A stretch of 64,000 nt of DNA from UBA6522 sp963664945 (lineage in GTDB: Bacteria > Pseudomonadota > Gammaproteobacteria > Steroidobacterales > Rariloculaceae). The stretch lies in the NCBI GenBank assembly GCA_963664945.1, contig OY761822.1, positions 2,480,001 to 2,544,000 on the forward strand, read 5' to 3'. The position numbers and the translations under genes were made by a program. The notes below the pieces were generated by a model. It worked only from the letters and a program-made list of their open reading frames with translations, searched no databases and had not been told where the DNA came from. Below are positions 36,226-44,628 of the stretch, piece after piece (within the stretch, counting starts at the first letter, position 1; each line of letters opens with the position of its first letter).

Positions 36226-39200
36226 TCACGCTGCGACGGATGCCTCGTCCGGGGCGCCGAGCCGGGCGAGCAATGCGCCCACGGCGTTGGTGCGGTCCGC
36301 ATCCGAAACCGGCGACCACGTGAAGCGCAGCGTGAACGGTCCGTCCATGCGGTAGGCGCCGGAACCGTCCCCGACCAGCCTGACCAGGCGCATCGGATCG
36401 ATGGTCGAGTCTTCAGCGAACTGCAGTAAGCCGCCGGCATCGCCCGCGCGGATCTTTTCGATCCCGAGGAATTGCGCCATGAACTTGAGCCGGGCCATCT
36501 CGAACAATGTCCGCGTCGGTGCCGGCAGCAGGCCGAAACGGTTGATGAACTCGACCTGAAGTTCCCGCAGGTCGTCCTCGGATTCGGCGCTCGCAATCCG
36601 CTTGTACTGCACCAGCCGCATATGCACATCCGGCATGTAATCTTCCGGGATCAGTGCCGGCAGGCCGATTTCGACCTCGGGTCCCGATGTCAGCGGGGCT
36701 TCCAGGTCCGGTTCCCGGCCTTGCCGAAGCGAGACGATGGCCCTGCCGAGCAGTTCGTTGTAGAGCGCGAAGCCGATCGCGTGGATCTGGCCGCTCTGGT
36801 CTTCTCCCAGCAGCTCGCCGGCGCCGCGAATCTCCAGGTCGTGGGTGGCCAGGGTGAATCCGGATCCCAGTTCCTCCAGGGCCTCGATGGCCTCCAGGCG
36901 CTTCGCCGCATCGGCAGTCAACACACGAGCGGGCGGTGCGATCAGGTACGCATAGGCCTGGTGGTGTGAGCGGCCCACGCGCCCCCGGATCTGGTGCAGT
37001 TGCGCAAGTCCCAGCCGGTCGGCGCGATTGATGATGATGGTGTTGGCGGTGGGAATGTCGATGCCGCTTTCGATGATCGTCGTGCAGACCAGCACGTTGA
37101 AGCGCCGATGATAGAAGTCGAGCATGACCCGCTCCAGCGTGCGTTCGCGCATCTGCCCGTGGGCGACGCGGATGTCGGCCTCCGGCAGGAGCCGCACGAG
37201 GTTCGCGGCGACCGCCTCGATGTCCTTGACCCGGTTATGGACGAAGTAAACCTGGCCGCCGCGGCGCAGTTCGCGGAGCACGGCTTCGCGTACGGACTGC
37301 CGGTTCCATTGGCCCACGAACGTCTTCACCGAGAGCCGGGCCTCCGGCGGCGTGCCGATGAGGGAAAGGTCCCGGAGCCCCCCCAGAGCCATATTCAGCG
37401 TCCTTGGGATTGGCGTCGCCGTCAGCGTAAGCAGGTCAACCTCCGTTCGCAGGCTTTTGAGCCGTTCCTTCTGGCGCACGCCGAAGCGGTGTTCCTCATC
37501 CACGATGACCAGGCCGAGACGCTTGAATCGAGTGCCGCCGGACAGGAGTTTGTGCGTGCCGATAACGATGTCCACGGTGCCGTCCGCCAGCCCGGCGGTC
37601 ACTTCGCGCACCCCCTTGGTACTTCTGAAGCGCGACAGCAACTCCACCCGAACGGGCCAGGCGCCGAAGCGGTCCGCGAACGTTCGGTGGTGTTGCTGGG
37701 CGAGCAAGGTGGTGGGCGCCAGCAGCGCCGTCTGGTATCCGGCGTGGGCCGCAACGAAGGCGGCGCGCAACGCCACCTCCGTCTTGCCGAATCCCACGTC
37801 ACCGCAGATCACCCGGTCCATCGGCCTGTCGCTCGTCAGGTCCTCGATGACGTCGTCGATGGCCTTGAGCTGATCGTCGGTCTCCCGGAACGGAAACTCC
37901 AGGGTGAAGCGCTGATACATGTCCTCGGTCAGGCCGAACGCGACTCCCCGCCGCGCGGCCCGCCTGGCGTAGAGTTCCAGCAATTCCGCCGCCGTGTCCC
38001 GAGCCTTCTTCGCCGCCTTGCGCTTCGCCTTGAGCCATTGATCCGAGCCCAGGCGGTGCAGCGGCGCCTGCTCCGGCGCCGCGCCCGTGTAGCGGCTGAT
38101 CAGGTGCAGGCTGTGAACGGGTACGTAGAGCTTGTCCGAATCCGCGTATTCCAGCATCAGGAACTCGGTCATCGTGCCGTCCACTTCGAGATTTTTCAAC
38201 CCCCGGTAGCGCCCGATGCCGTATTCTTCGTGCACCACCGGGGCGCCGACGCGCAGGTGAGTCAGGTCGCGGATGATGGCTTCCGGGTCACGCGCCGGGC
38301 GCCGCCGCCGGCTGCGCTGCCTGGGCCGGTCGAAGCCCAGTTGCCTGGCGGTGACCACGCGCAGGGCCGGTTCGGACAAGATCAGCCCCGCGTCCAGGTC
38401 CCCGACCCCCAGGGACAGCGGAGCTTCGCCGTCAAGGAAGTCCTGCCAACTCTTCACCGGCAATGGGTGCAGGCCCCGGCCGACCAGCAGATCCTTCACC
38501 ACTTCCCGACGCCCGGGCGAGGAGGCGACGACGAGCGTCCTGGATGCGTCTTCCGAGTTCAGCCAGCGGGCGATTCGATCCGAATCACGGGCCGCGGCCG
38601 GGTTCAGGGGATGCCGCGTTCCGGCGTTGAAAATCGCGTCGCCGGCATCGCTCTCGAGTTCACGCCCGGCCAATTCCAATCGCGGCAACGCGCCGATACG
38701 CTCGCGAATTTCCCCGGGCTCCCAGAACGCCATCGACGGCGTGAGCAGGGGCCTTTCGGGGTCGCCGCACAGTTGCTCGTGGCGTTCCCGAATCAGCTCC
38801 CACCCCGATTCCAGCCCTTCAACGGCGCCGTCCATCAGCACGATGAGCGTATCCGCCGGCAGGTAGTCCGCGAGCGAGACGGTCGAATCGAAGAACAGCG
38901 GCAGGTAGTACTCGATCCCGGCGGGCAGTTGGGCATCGGATATGTCCCGGTAGGTCGAAGCGCGGGCCGGTTCGCCGGGCACGTGTTCCCGGAATCGCCG
39001 CCTGAAACCGCCGATATCATCGGAATCGAAGGGAAATTCCCGCGCCGGCAGGATGCGAATCTCCGCTACCTGGTCCGTACTGAGCTGGGTGTGCGGGTCG
39101 AAGAGTCGCAAATTCTCGATTTCGTCGTCGAAGAGGTCGATGCGCACCGGGCAGTCGGCCCCGGTCGGATAGACATCGATGAGCGAGCCCCTGACCGCGA

Positions 39201-39699
39201 AGTCTCCGGGGTCGAGCACCTGCTCGACATGCAGGTATCCCTGACTGACGAATCGCTCCCGAAGCGCCCGCACGTCAAGCCGGTCGCCCGCCTTCAACAT
39301 CAGCGACCGGCTGGTGATGAAATCCGGCGGCGGCAACCGGTTCAGCAGCGCCTGGGCGTTGACGACGATGACTTCGCGGTCACCCGTGACCAGGTGGTAA
39401 AGCGCCGAGAGTCGTTCCGCGAGCAACTCCTGGGGCGGCGAGAACGCGTCGTACGGAAGCGTTTCATAGTCGCAGAAGCGCCGCAGACGCACGTCCGGCG
39501 CGAAGAACTTCAGTTCGTGCTCCGCAGAATCGGCCGCCGACGCGGACCCGGTGACGATGCATACGGATCCCCGGTGCTGCTCGATGGCCTGTGTTGCCGC
39601 AAGACTGCCGGCGGAGCCGTAGAGCTGTCCCCAGCGTACGGTTCGCGCCGCCCCCTGCCGGTTGTCCGGCAACTTCAGATTCGGGAATGCCCAACTCAA
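36226..39699 (-). CDS. mfd: Transcription-repair coupling factor
   Basis: Displaces stalled RNA polymerase and recruits UvrA. 1157 aa, full length. N-terminal UvrB-like module, RNA polymerase-interacting domain (VVHEEYGIGRYRGLKNL, residues about 490-510), Walker A in GDVGFGKTEVALRAAF, Walker B VDEEHRFGV, motif III LTATPIPRTLNMAL, translocation motifs (IIESGIDIPTANT; RGRVGRSHHQAYAYL) and a C-terminal TRCF domain. No defects seen. A long opposite-strand open frame over it is a coding shadow. Confidence 0.97.
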   Translation of the reverse strand: MSWAFPNLKLPDNRQGAARTVRWGQLYGSAGSLAATQAIEQHRGSVCIVTGSASAADSAEHELKFFAPDVRLRRFCDYETLPYDAFSPPQELLAERLSALYHLVTGDREVIVVNAQALLNRLPPPDFITSRSLMLKAGDRLDVRALRERFVSQGYLHVEQVLDPGDFAVRGSLIDVYPTGADCPVRIDLFDDEIENLRLFDPHTQLSTDQVAEIRILPAREFPFDSDDIGGFRRRFREHVPGEPARASTYRDISDAQLPAGIEYYLPLFFDSTVSLADYLPADTLIVLMDGAVEGLESGWELIRERHEQLCGDPERPLLTPSMAFWEPGEIRERIGALPRLELAGRELESDAGDAIFNAGTRHPLNPAAARDSDRIARWLNSEDASRTLVVASSPGRREVVKDLLVGRGLHPLPVKSWQDFLDGEAPLSLGVGDLDAGLILSEPALRVVTARQLGFDRPRQRSRRRRPARDPEAIIRDLTHLRVGAPVVHEEYGIGRYRGLKNLEVDGTMTEFLMLEYADSDKLYVPVHSLHLISRYTGAAPEQAPLHRLGSDQWLKAKRKAAKKARDTAAELLELYARRAARRGVAFGLTEDMYQRFTLEFPFRETDDQLKAIDDVIEDLTSDRPMDRVICGDVGFGKTEVALRAAFVAAHAGYQTALLAPTTLLAQQHHRTFADRFGAWPVRVELLSRFRSTKGVREVTAGLADGTVDIVIGTHKLLSGGTRFKRLGLVIVDEEHRFGVRQKERLKSLRTEVDLLTLTATPIPRTLNMALGGLRDLSLIGTPPEARLSVKTFVGQWNRQSVREAVLRELRRGGQVYFVHNRVKDIEAVAANLVRLLPEADIRVAHGQMRERTLERVMLDFYHRRFNVLVCTTIIESGIDIPTANTIIINRADRLGLAQLHQIRGRVGRSHHQAYAYLIAPPARVLTADAAKRLEAIEALEELGSGFTLATHDLEIRGAGELLGEDQSGQIHAIGFALYNELLGRAIVSLRQGREPDLEAPLTSGPEVEIGLPALIPEDYMPDVHMRLVQYKRIASAESEDDLRELQVEFINRFGLLPAPTRTLFEMARLKFMAQFLGIEKIRAGDAGGLLQFAEDSTIDPMRLVRLVGDGSGAYRMDGPFTLRFTWSPVSDADRTNAVGALLARLGAPDEASVAA

Positions 39700-39781
39700 G
39701 AAATTGGCCCTCGCGCCTGCGAAAGGGCGGAATTATCACACGTTGGGCGAGCTGGATGCGCCTTTGGCATGGGCAGAAGGC

Positions 39782-39823
39782 GCTAGGAGTTTTCGCAGCG
39801 AGCCCGCTGCGAAAACTCCTAGC
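39782..39823. repeat. Long perfect hairpin flanked by TA
   Basis: Arms gctaggagttttcgcagcg and its exact complement (19 bp), loop agcc. It lies about 80 bases upstream of mfd and about 65 beyond the end of the split ATPase gene. It has no T-run on either side. The sequence bears partial likeness to the MITE ends (AGCCCG followed by GC/GAAAA and CTCC before TA), so it may be a small palindromic element. Confidence 0.8.
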
Positions 39824-39886
39824 TTCGGGTTAGTATTGGGCGCACCTCATGGTAATGTCATTTCGCTGGCCACCGTCGCGTGGTGG

Positions 39887-40722
39887 TTACAACTCAAGGT
39901 CCTCCACCATTCTTCGCGCCGCCACGGCCCGCACTCGCTTCGCGAGCGGATAGGACTCCGACCCGGCATGGACAATGACGACCTCGTCCAGGTTCAGGTC
40001 GTGCAGGGCCGAGCGGACGGATGGCGTGACCTTCGGCGCGGTTGTGCGTTTGATTTCTATGCCGACGCGGGAGCCGGGGATCAATAGATCGATTTCGGCG
40101 CCGGTGTGTGCCTTCCAGAAGTGGACTCGATCATCGCCCAGGCCGAGTTGGTCGATTATCGTCTCGAGTATGAGACCTTCCCACGATGCGCCGCATTTCG
40201 GATGCGATTCGAGCGATTCCTTGCTGTCGATGTAAAGCAGTGCGTGCAGCACGCCCGTGTCCCGCAGGTAAACCTTCGGCGCCTTGACCTGGCGTTTGGC
40301 GATGTTGGCGTGCCAGGGTTGCAGTTGTTGCACGACCAGGGCGCCGCTGAGAATATCGAGGTAGCGGCGAATCGTGGTGTCGGCCACGCCGAACGAGCGG
40401 GCGAACTCTGAAGAGTTCCAGGTCTGCCCGTGCCAGTGCGCGAGCATGGCCCAGAAGCGTCGGAGCGTCGGACCGGGAACCCGCACTCCCAGTTGTGGCA
40501 GGTCGCGTTCCAGGAAGGTTCGTACGAAGTTCTCTAGCCACAGGAATGCATCGGAACTTGTTCGGGCCTGCCAACTGGGCGGAAAGCCTCCTCGCAGCCA
40601 GCGCCGGTCGATACGATTTGGGCCGATCTCACCGAGGCTCAGGCCACCAAGCCGATGGTAATGGATACGGCCGGCAAGCGATTCCGAAGACTGCCTTAGC
40701 AGATCGGGCGATGCGCTGCCTA
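39887..40722 (-). pseudogene. AAA/DUF4143 ATPase, C-terminal part (IS-disrupted)
   Basis: From the IS boundary the frame reads GSASPDLLRQSSESLAGR and then RIHYHRLGGLSLGEIG, the sensor region of AAA_14/DUF4143 ATPases. The DUF4143 domain follows: FARSFGVADTTIRRYLDIL, KVYLRDTGVLHALL, GASWEGLILE, and a restriction-like VHFWKAHTGAEIDLLI segment. The N-terminal part is at 42752-43069. Removing the IS and one TA joins RFLVL to GSASP in frame. These ATPases are widespread, often mobile, with poorly known function. Confidence 0.9.
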
Positions 40723-42751
40723 GCCCGACTTCGACAACTCAGGCGGATTTCCGGTTGATTTGAGCGGTTATTGGCCGGATACGGTCATGTAACGTTTTGA
40801 TTGTATTGATGGGGGATTCGTCGAACGGGCTGTAGTGCCGACCTTGCCCCTTGATTTATGGGGTATTTCGGGCACGCTATGGGTCCATGTTCGTGCGTGC
40901 CAAGAGGCGTTTCAAGGACGGCAAGGAGCACCGTTACTGGAGCGTGGTGGAGAACTGCCGGAGCCCGGACGGTCGCGTGGTGCAGCGGCAAGTGCTGTAT
41001 CTCGGAGAGATCAACGACGGCCAGCGGGCGGCGTGGTGCCGATCCATCGAGGTGTTGTGCGGGGAGTCGGGTCCGAAGCCGGTGGCGCTGTTTCCGGCGG
41101 ATCGGGAAGCGCCGGAGTTGGCCTGCGAGGTGGTCCAGATCGAGCTGAAGGCGTTGCGGTTGCGCCGGGCGCGTCAGTGGGGGGCGTGCTGGCTGGCGCT
41201 GGTGCTGTGGGCGCGGCTGGATCTGGACCGGTTTTGGCGTCCGCGGCTTCCGCCGAGCCGTCAGGGCACGCGCTGGCTGGACGTGTTGAAGACGCTGGTT
41301 TGCTACCAGTTGATCGATCCGGGCAGCGAGTGGCGGCTGCACCGGCACTGGTACGCGCACAGCGCCATGGGGGATTTGCTGGGCCGCCCGGCGGAGGCGG
41401 TGGGCGGGCACACGCTGTACCGCTGTCTGGACAAGCTGGCGGGGCACAAGCGGGCGTTTTTCTCGTTTCTGCGGGACCGCTGGGAGACGTTGTTCGATGC
41501 GCGTTTCGATGTTTTGCTTTACGACCTGACCTCCACTTATTTTGAGAGCGATCCGAGGTTTTCGGACAAGCGCCGGTTCGGTTACAGCCGCGACAAGCGC
41601 TCGGACTGCGTGCAGGTGGTGATCGCCTTGATCGTGACGCCCGAGGGTTTTCCGCTGGCCTACGAGGTGATGCCGGGCAACACCTCCGACAAGACCACGC
41701 TGGCGGGGTTTCTGAAGAAGATCGAGGCGCAATACGGGCGATCCGAGCGGGTCTGGATCATGGACCGGGGCATTCCCACCGAGGCGACGCTGGAGGCGAT
41801 GCGCACGGGGCCGGCACCGGTGCATTACCTGGTGGGCACGCCCAAGGGCCGATTGAGCAAACTGGAGAAGGCGTTCGTGGGCAAGCCCTGGCGGCAGGTT
41901 CGCGAGTCGGTGGAGGTGAAGTTGTTGGCCAGGGACGGGGAACTGCACATCCTGGCCCAGAGCCGGGCGCGCGTGTTGAAGGAACGCGGCATGCGCCGGC
42001 GCCGACTGAAGAAATTGTGGCGCCGCTTGCACGAGTTGCGCCGCCAATCGCTGAAACGCGACGAGTTGCTGCTGAAGCTGGGCGCCGCAAAGAAGGAGGC
42101 GGGGCGCGCCTGGCATCTGGTGGACATCGGCTTGCCCAAGGCCCGGGAGGCGGTGACGGCCGAGACGTTCACGTTCTCACTGCGGCGCGAGCGGCTGCGC
42201 CAAGCCCGGCGCCGCGAGGGCCGGTATTTGCTGCGGTCCAACCTCACCGGTGAGGACCCGGCGACCTTGTGGCGCTACTACATGCAGCTCTCCGAGATCG
42301 AGCAGGCGTTCAAGGAACTGAAGCACGATCTGGCCATCCGGCCGATCTTCCATCAGCGCGAGGATCGGATCGAAGCGCACATCTTTGTCGCCTTCATCGC
42401 CTACTGCCTGCATGTGACGTTGAAAAACCTGGCCCGACCGCACGCCCCGGGACTGACGCCCCGGGCGATCCTGGAGAAGTTCGCCACCATGCAAATGGTC
42501 GATGTGCATCTGCCGACCACTGACGGGCGGCATCTCGTCCTGCCCCGGCGCACCGATCCAACCCGCGACCAGCAACTGCTGCTGCACCAACTCAAGATGA
42601 AACTGCCCGAACAGCCGCCCCCACGGATATCGGCCTAGATCATCGTCGAAGCGACGATCTCACGGCGCTGCCGTAGTGCCGACCTTTCGCGTTCTCGAAC
42701 AGAAAATCAATAAGTTACAAGCGACAAAACGCCGAGTTGTCGAAGTCGGGC
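40723..42751 (+). mobile_element. IS1634-like insertion sequence (2029 bp)
   Basis: Perfect 18-bp terminal inverted repeats GCCCGACTTCGACAACTC at 40723-40740 and 42734-42751. TA flanks both ends (40721-40722 and 42752-42753); excising the element with one TA restores the ATPase frame. IS1634-type elements are usually reported with longer duplications, so the 2-bp or zero duplication is notable. The short motif gtagtgccgacctt recurs near both ends (about 40832 and 42672). Confidence 0.9.
40887..42638 (+). CDS. IS1634-like transposase
   Basis: DDE transposase of 583 aa from the ATG at 40887. The N-terminus MFVRAKRRFKDGKEHRYWSV is typical of the family. Catalytic Asp in YDLTSTYFES, Asp in WIMDRGIPTEATLE, and the Glu region YYMQLSEIEQAFKELKHDL with YREK-like spacing. 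YVLVGTPKG-like YLVGTPKGRLSKLEKAF is also a family mark. Open frame intact, so the element may still be active. The opposite-strand open frame is a shadow. Confidence 0.92.
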   Translation: MFVRAKRRFKDGKEHRYWSVVENCRSPDGRVVQRQVLYLGEINDGQRAAWCRSIEVLCGESGPKPVALFPADREAPELACEVVQIELKALRLRRARQWGACWLALVLWARLDLDRFWRPRLPPSRQGTRWLDVLKTLVCYQLIDPGSEWRLHRHWYAHSAMGDLLGRPAEAVGGHTLYRCLDKLAGHKRAFFSFLRDRWETLFDARFDVLLYDLTSTYFESDPRFSDKRRFGYSRDKRSDCVQVVIALIVTPEGFPLAYEVMPGNTSDKTTLAGFLKKIEAQYGRSERVWIMDRGIPTEATLEAMRTGPAPVHYLVGTPKGRLSKLEKAFVGKPWRQVRESVEVKLLARDGELHILAQSRARVLKERGMRRRRLKKLWRRLHELRRQSLKRDELLLKLGAAKKEAGRAWHLVDIGLPKAREAVTAETFTFSLRRERLRQARRREGRYLLRSNLTGEDPATLWRYYMQLSEIEQAFKELKHDLAIRPIFHQREDRIEAHIFVAFIAYCLHVTLKNLARPHAPGLTPRAILEKFATMQMVDVHLPTTDGRHLVLPRRTDPTRDQQLLLHQLKMKLPEQPPPRISA

Positions 42752-43069
42752 TAGCACAAGAAACCGCGCCGGGAGGGGGCGGCGGTCTGCCAGCACGCGT
42801 AGAGTGGGGAACAGGTTCGGTTGCCGCTGCACCTCGTCGATGACGACGAGTCCACGCAGTCCGCCAAGCGTGAGCTCCGGATCTTCGCTCAGGCGATTGA
42901 GGTCTGCTGCGCGCTCAAGATCGAGCCGTTGAACGACGCCACCGCGAGCATCCGCCACCATGCCGGCCAATGTGGTTTTGCCGATCTGGCGCGGCCCAAC
43001 GATGGCGACGACCGGGTAGTCCTGCAAGCGAAGCAGAATCGACTTGACGTGTTGCGGGCGGGGGACCAT
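42752..43069 (-). pseudogene. AAA/DUF4143 ATPase, N-terminal part (IS-disrupted)
   Basis: Start taken at 43069 (MVPRPQHVKSILLRL), which matches the usual beginning of this family; the ATG at 43087 lies in the hairpin arm upstream. Walker A VAIVGPRQIGKTTLA, Walker B LRGLVVIDEVQRQPNLF. The native frame ends at PARFLVL, then enters the IS and stops at 42707. The truncated product lacks the sensor and DUF4143 domains. Confidence 0.9.
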
Positions 43070-43081
43070 GGTGGCGAATTT

Positions 43082-43122
43082 TACCATGAAATCTCGGCAT
43101 CGGCCGACGAGATTTCATGGTA
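43082..43122. promoter_or_regulatory. 15-bp inverted repeat upstream of the ATPase start
   Basis: Arms taccatgaaatctcg and its exact complement with an 11-base loop that itself contains tcggccga. It ends 12 bases before the ATPase start codon. It may be an operator or a leader hairpin that shields translation; there is no T-run for a terminator. Confidence 0.6.
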
Positions 43123-43390
43123 GCTATTCTCTTGATTCCCGGACTCACGGTTCGTACGCCACCTCCGGGGACGCCACTGGCGCTCCCGACATATCCGTGC
43201 CGTCGTCTCCACTACCAGCATCTCCCCTCACCCCTCGACGCTGAAACCGATTGCGCGTACAACGGTCCGGCAAAGTAGCCGAGAAGAATGACTCCAAACC
43301 ACGGCAGCGCGGGATACGACGGACTGATCGTCAACCCTCCGACCTGCCGCATTCCAGCTATAATGAAGAAGCACGATATTGGGGATACCG

Positions 43391-44371
43391 ATGGCTGAAC
43401 GATTTTTCGACACGGGTTCAGTGTCTTCGGACGCCCAATTGGAGTACTGGGCAGACCAGGTCTGCAAGGCGTTTACGCGTCTGCAGATCAGCAACGTCGC
43501 ACCTGCACGCGACGGTTTCGTCGGCAAGCTCGCTCAACGCTCGTTCGGTCCGATTTCGATTGCGTCTGCGTTGGCGCAGGACCATGAAGTTCAGCTCACG
43601 CGACGGGAGATTTCAGAGGCAACGGAAGAGGTGCTTCTGTTGCACCTGCAATACAAGGGCCGATCGACTCTGCAGCACGCGGGTTCCGAACATTTGCTAC
43701 GGACCGGCGACATAGAGATTTGCGATTGTACGCAGCCCTATCACCTCAATCTTTACGGCCACCGGAATCAACCGCTGAACGAAATGCTCGTCGTCAAGAT
43801 TCCGGTTGCGTTCCTTTCATCCAGAATCGCAAACGTCCATTCCCTGGCAGGTGCTTTCGTGGCGGGGGACAGCGATCTGGGCAATTTGCTCTCTCAGTTT
43901 ATTGCCAATGTCTGGGAGCGCCGCCACGGATTCGATGAAGAAACAGCGGAACAACTGAGTGGTCAGATCATTGACCTGGTCATGCTTGCATTTGACAACG
44001 GCGCCATACAGGAAACCTCGGGGTCTTCTGTTCGAACCGGGCACCTCATTCGTATGAAGCGGTTCATCGAGGCGCATTTGTCCGATTCGTCCCTGGCGCC
44101 TGCGACCGTCGCTGACGCCGCTTGCATATCGCCGAGATACGCCCATCAGTTGTTCTCCGCTGAAGAGGAAACAATATCGAGTTACATCTTGCGGCGCCGC
44201 CTCGCACGTTGTGAGGAGATGCTCAGGTCATCCCGGCATCGCGACTTGACGATCTCGGAGATTGCCCACATGTGGGGATTCAAGGATGCATCCCACTTCG
44301 GGCACGTTTTCAGGCGCAGGCACGGAAGGAGCCCAACGGCCTATCGCAAGTCAAGGAACCAGTTTTTCTGA
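43391..44371 (+). CDS. AraC-family transcriptional regulator
   Basis: 326-aa DNA-binding regulator; start at the ATG 43391. The N-terminal part (residues about 20-190) resembles the AraC_binding_2 sensor domain (ISNVAPARDGFVG; RTGDIEICDCTQPY). The C-terminal AraC DNA-binding domain contains two helix-turn-helix motifs: PATVADAACISPRYAHQLF and LTISEIAHMWGFKDASHFG, with the family end FRRRHGRSPTAYRKS. It converges on and overlaps by 21 bases the small genes of the symporter operon, and is the likely regulator of that cluster (inference). Confidence 0.93.
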   Translation: MAERFFDTGSVSSDAQLEYWADQVCKAFTRLQISNVAPARDGFVGKLAQRSFGPISIASALAQDHEVQLTRREISEATEEVLLLHLQYKGRSTLQHAGSEHLLRTGDIEICDCTQPYHLNLYGHRNQPLNEMLVVKIPVAFLSSRIANVHSLAGAFVAGDSDLGNLLSQFIANVWERRHGFDEETAEQLSGQIIDLVMLAFDNGAIQETSGSSVRTGHLIRMKRFIEAHLSDSSLAPATVADAACISPRYAHQLFSAEEETISSYILRRRLARCEEMLRSSRHRDLTISEIAHMWGFKDASHFGHVFRRRHGRSPTAYRKSRNQFF

Positions 44372-44503
44372 TTCCGGAACACGGGTTCGGCTTACGGCGC
44401 GTTGCAACTTCAAGTATCCGACGAGAGCGACAAGACCAACAGCCCCCATTACGCTGGTGCACCCCACCATCCACAGCAGTTCCTTCAATGCATCGCTCAT
44501 CAT
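44351..44503 (-). CDS. Small single-helix membrane protein (50 aa)
   Basis: MMSDALKELLWMVGCTSVMG followed by AVGLVALVGYLKLQ (one or two hydrophobic segments) and a basic C-terminus. The start overlaps the preceding stop as ATGA, so it is coupled to the 38-aa gene. Third gene after the symporter. Function unknown; small partners of SSS symporters are a plausible analogy. Confidence 0.7.
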   Translation of the reverse strand: MMSDALKELLWMVGCTSVMGAVGLVALVGYLKLQRAVSRTRVPESEKLVP

Positions 44504-44616
44504 TCGCCTCCCGATTCCGGATCACGCTTGTCTGCAAAGACGAAGTACAGGCCCTGCGCAATCAACATGAGTACGAGAATGACGCCGAAGCTCGTCAAGA
44601 TTATGTCCCATGCCAT
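44500..44616 (-). CDS. Small single-helix membrane protein next to the symporter (38 aa)
   Basis: MAWDIILTSFGVILVLMLIA is one transmembrane helix, followed by QGLYFVFADKRDPESGGE. A strong ribosome binding site AGGAGG lies 8-13 bases upstream, and the gene begins 12 bases after the symporter stop. Size and placement match the tiny accessory proteins found with sodium:solute symporters. It is too short for automatic calling but well supported. Confidence 0.78.
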   Translation of the reverse strand: MAWDIILTSFGVILVLMLIAQGLYFVFADKRDPESGGE

Positions 44617-44628
44617 TTTCGTCTCCTC

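Noticed and set aside
36994..39786. Very long open frame opposite mfd
   Set aside because: Mirrors the mfd codon pattern in high-GC sequence; no domain, no ribosome binding site; mfd is certain.
40785..42116. Leftward open frame over the IS1634-like transposase
   Set aside because: Gln/Arg/Pro-rich shadow with no domain.
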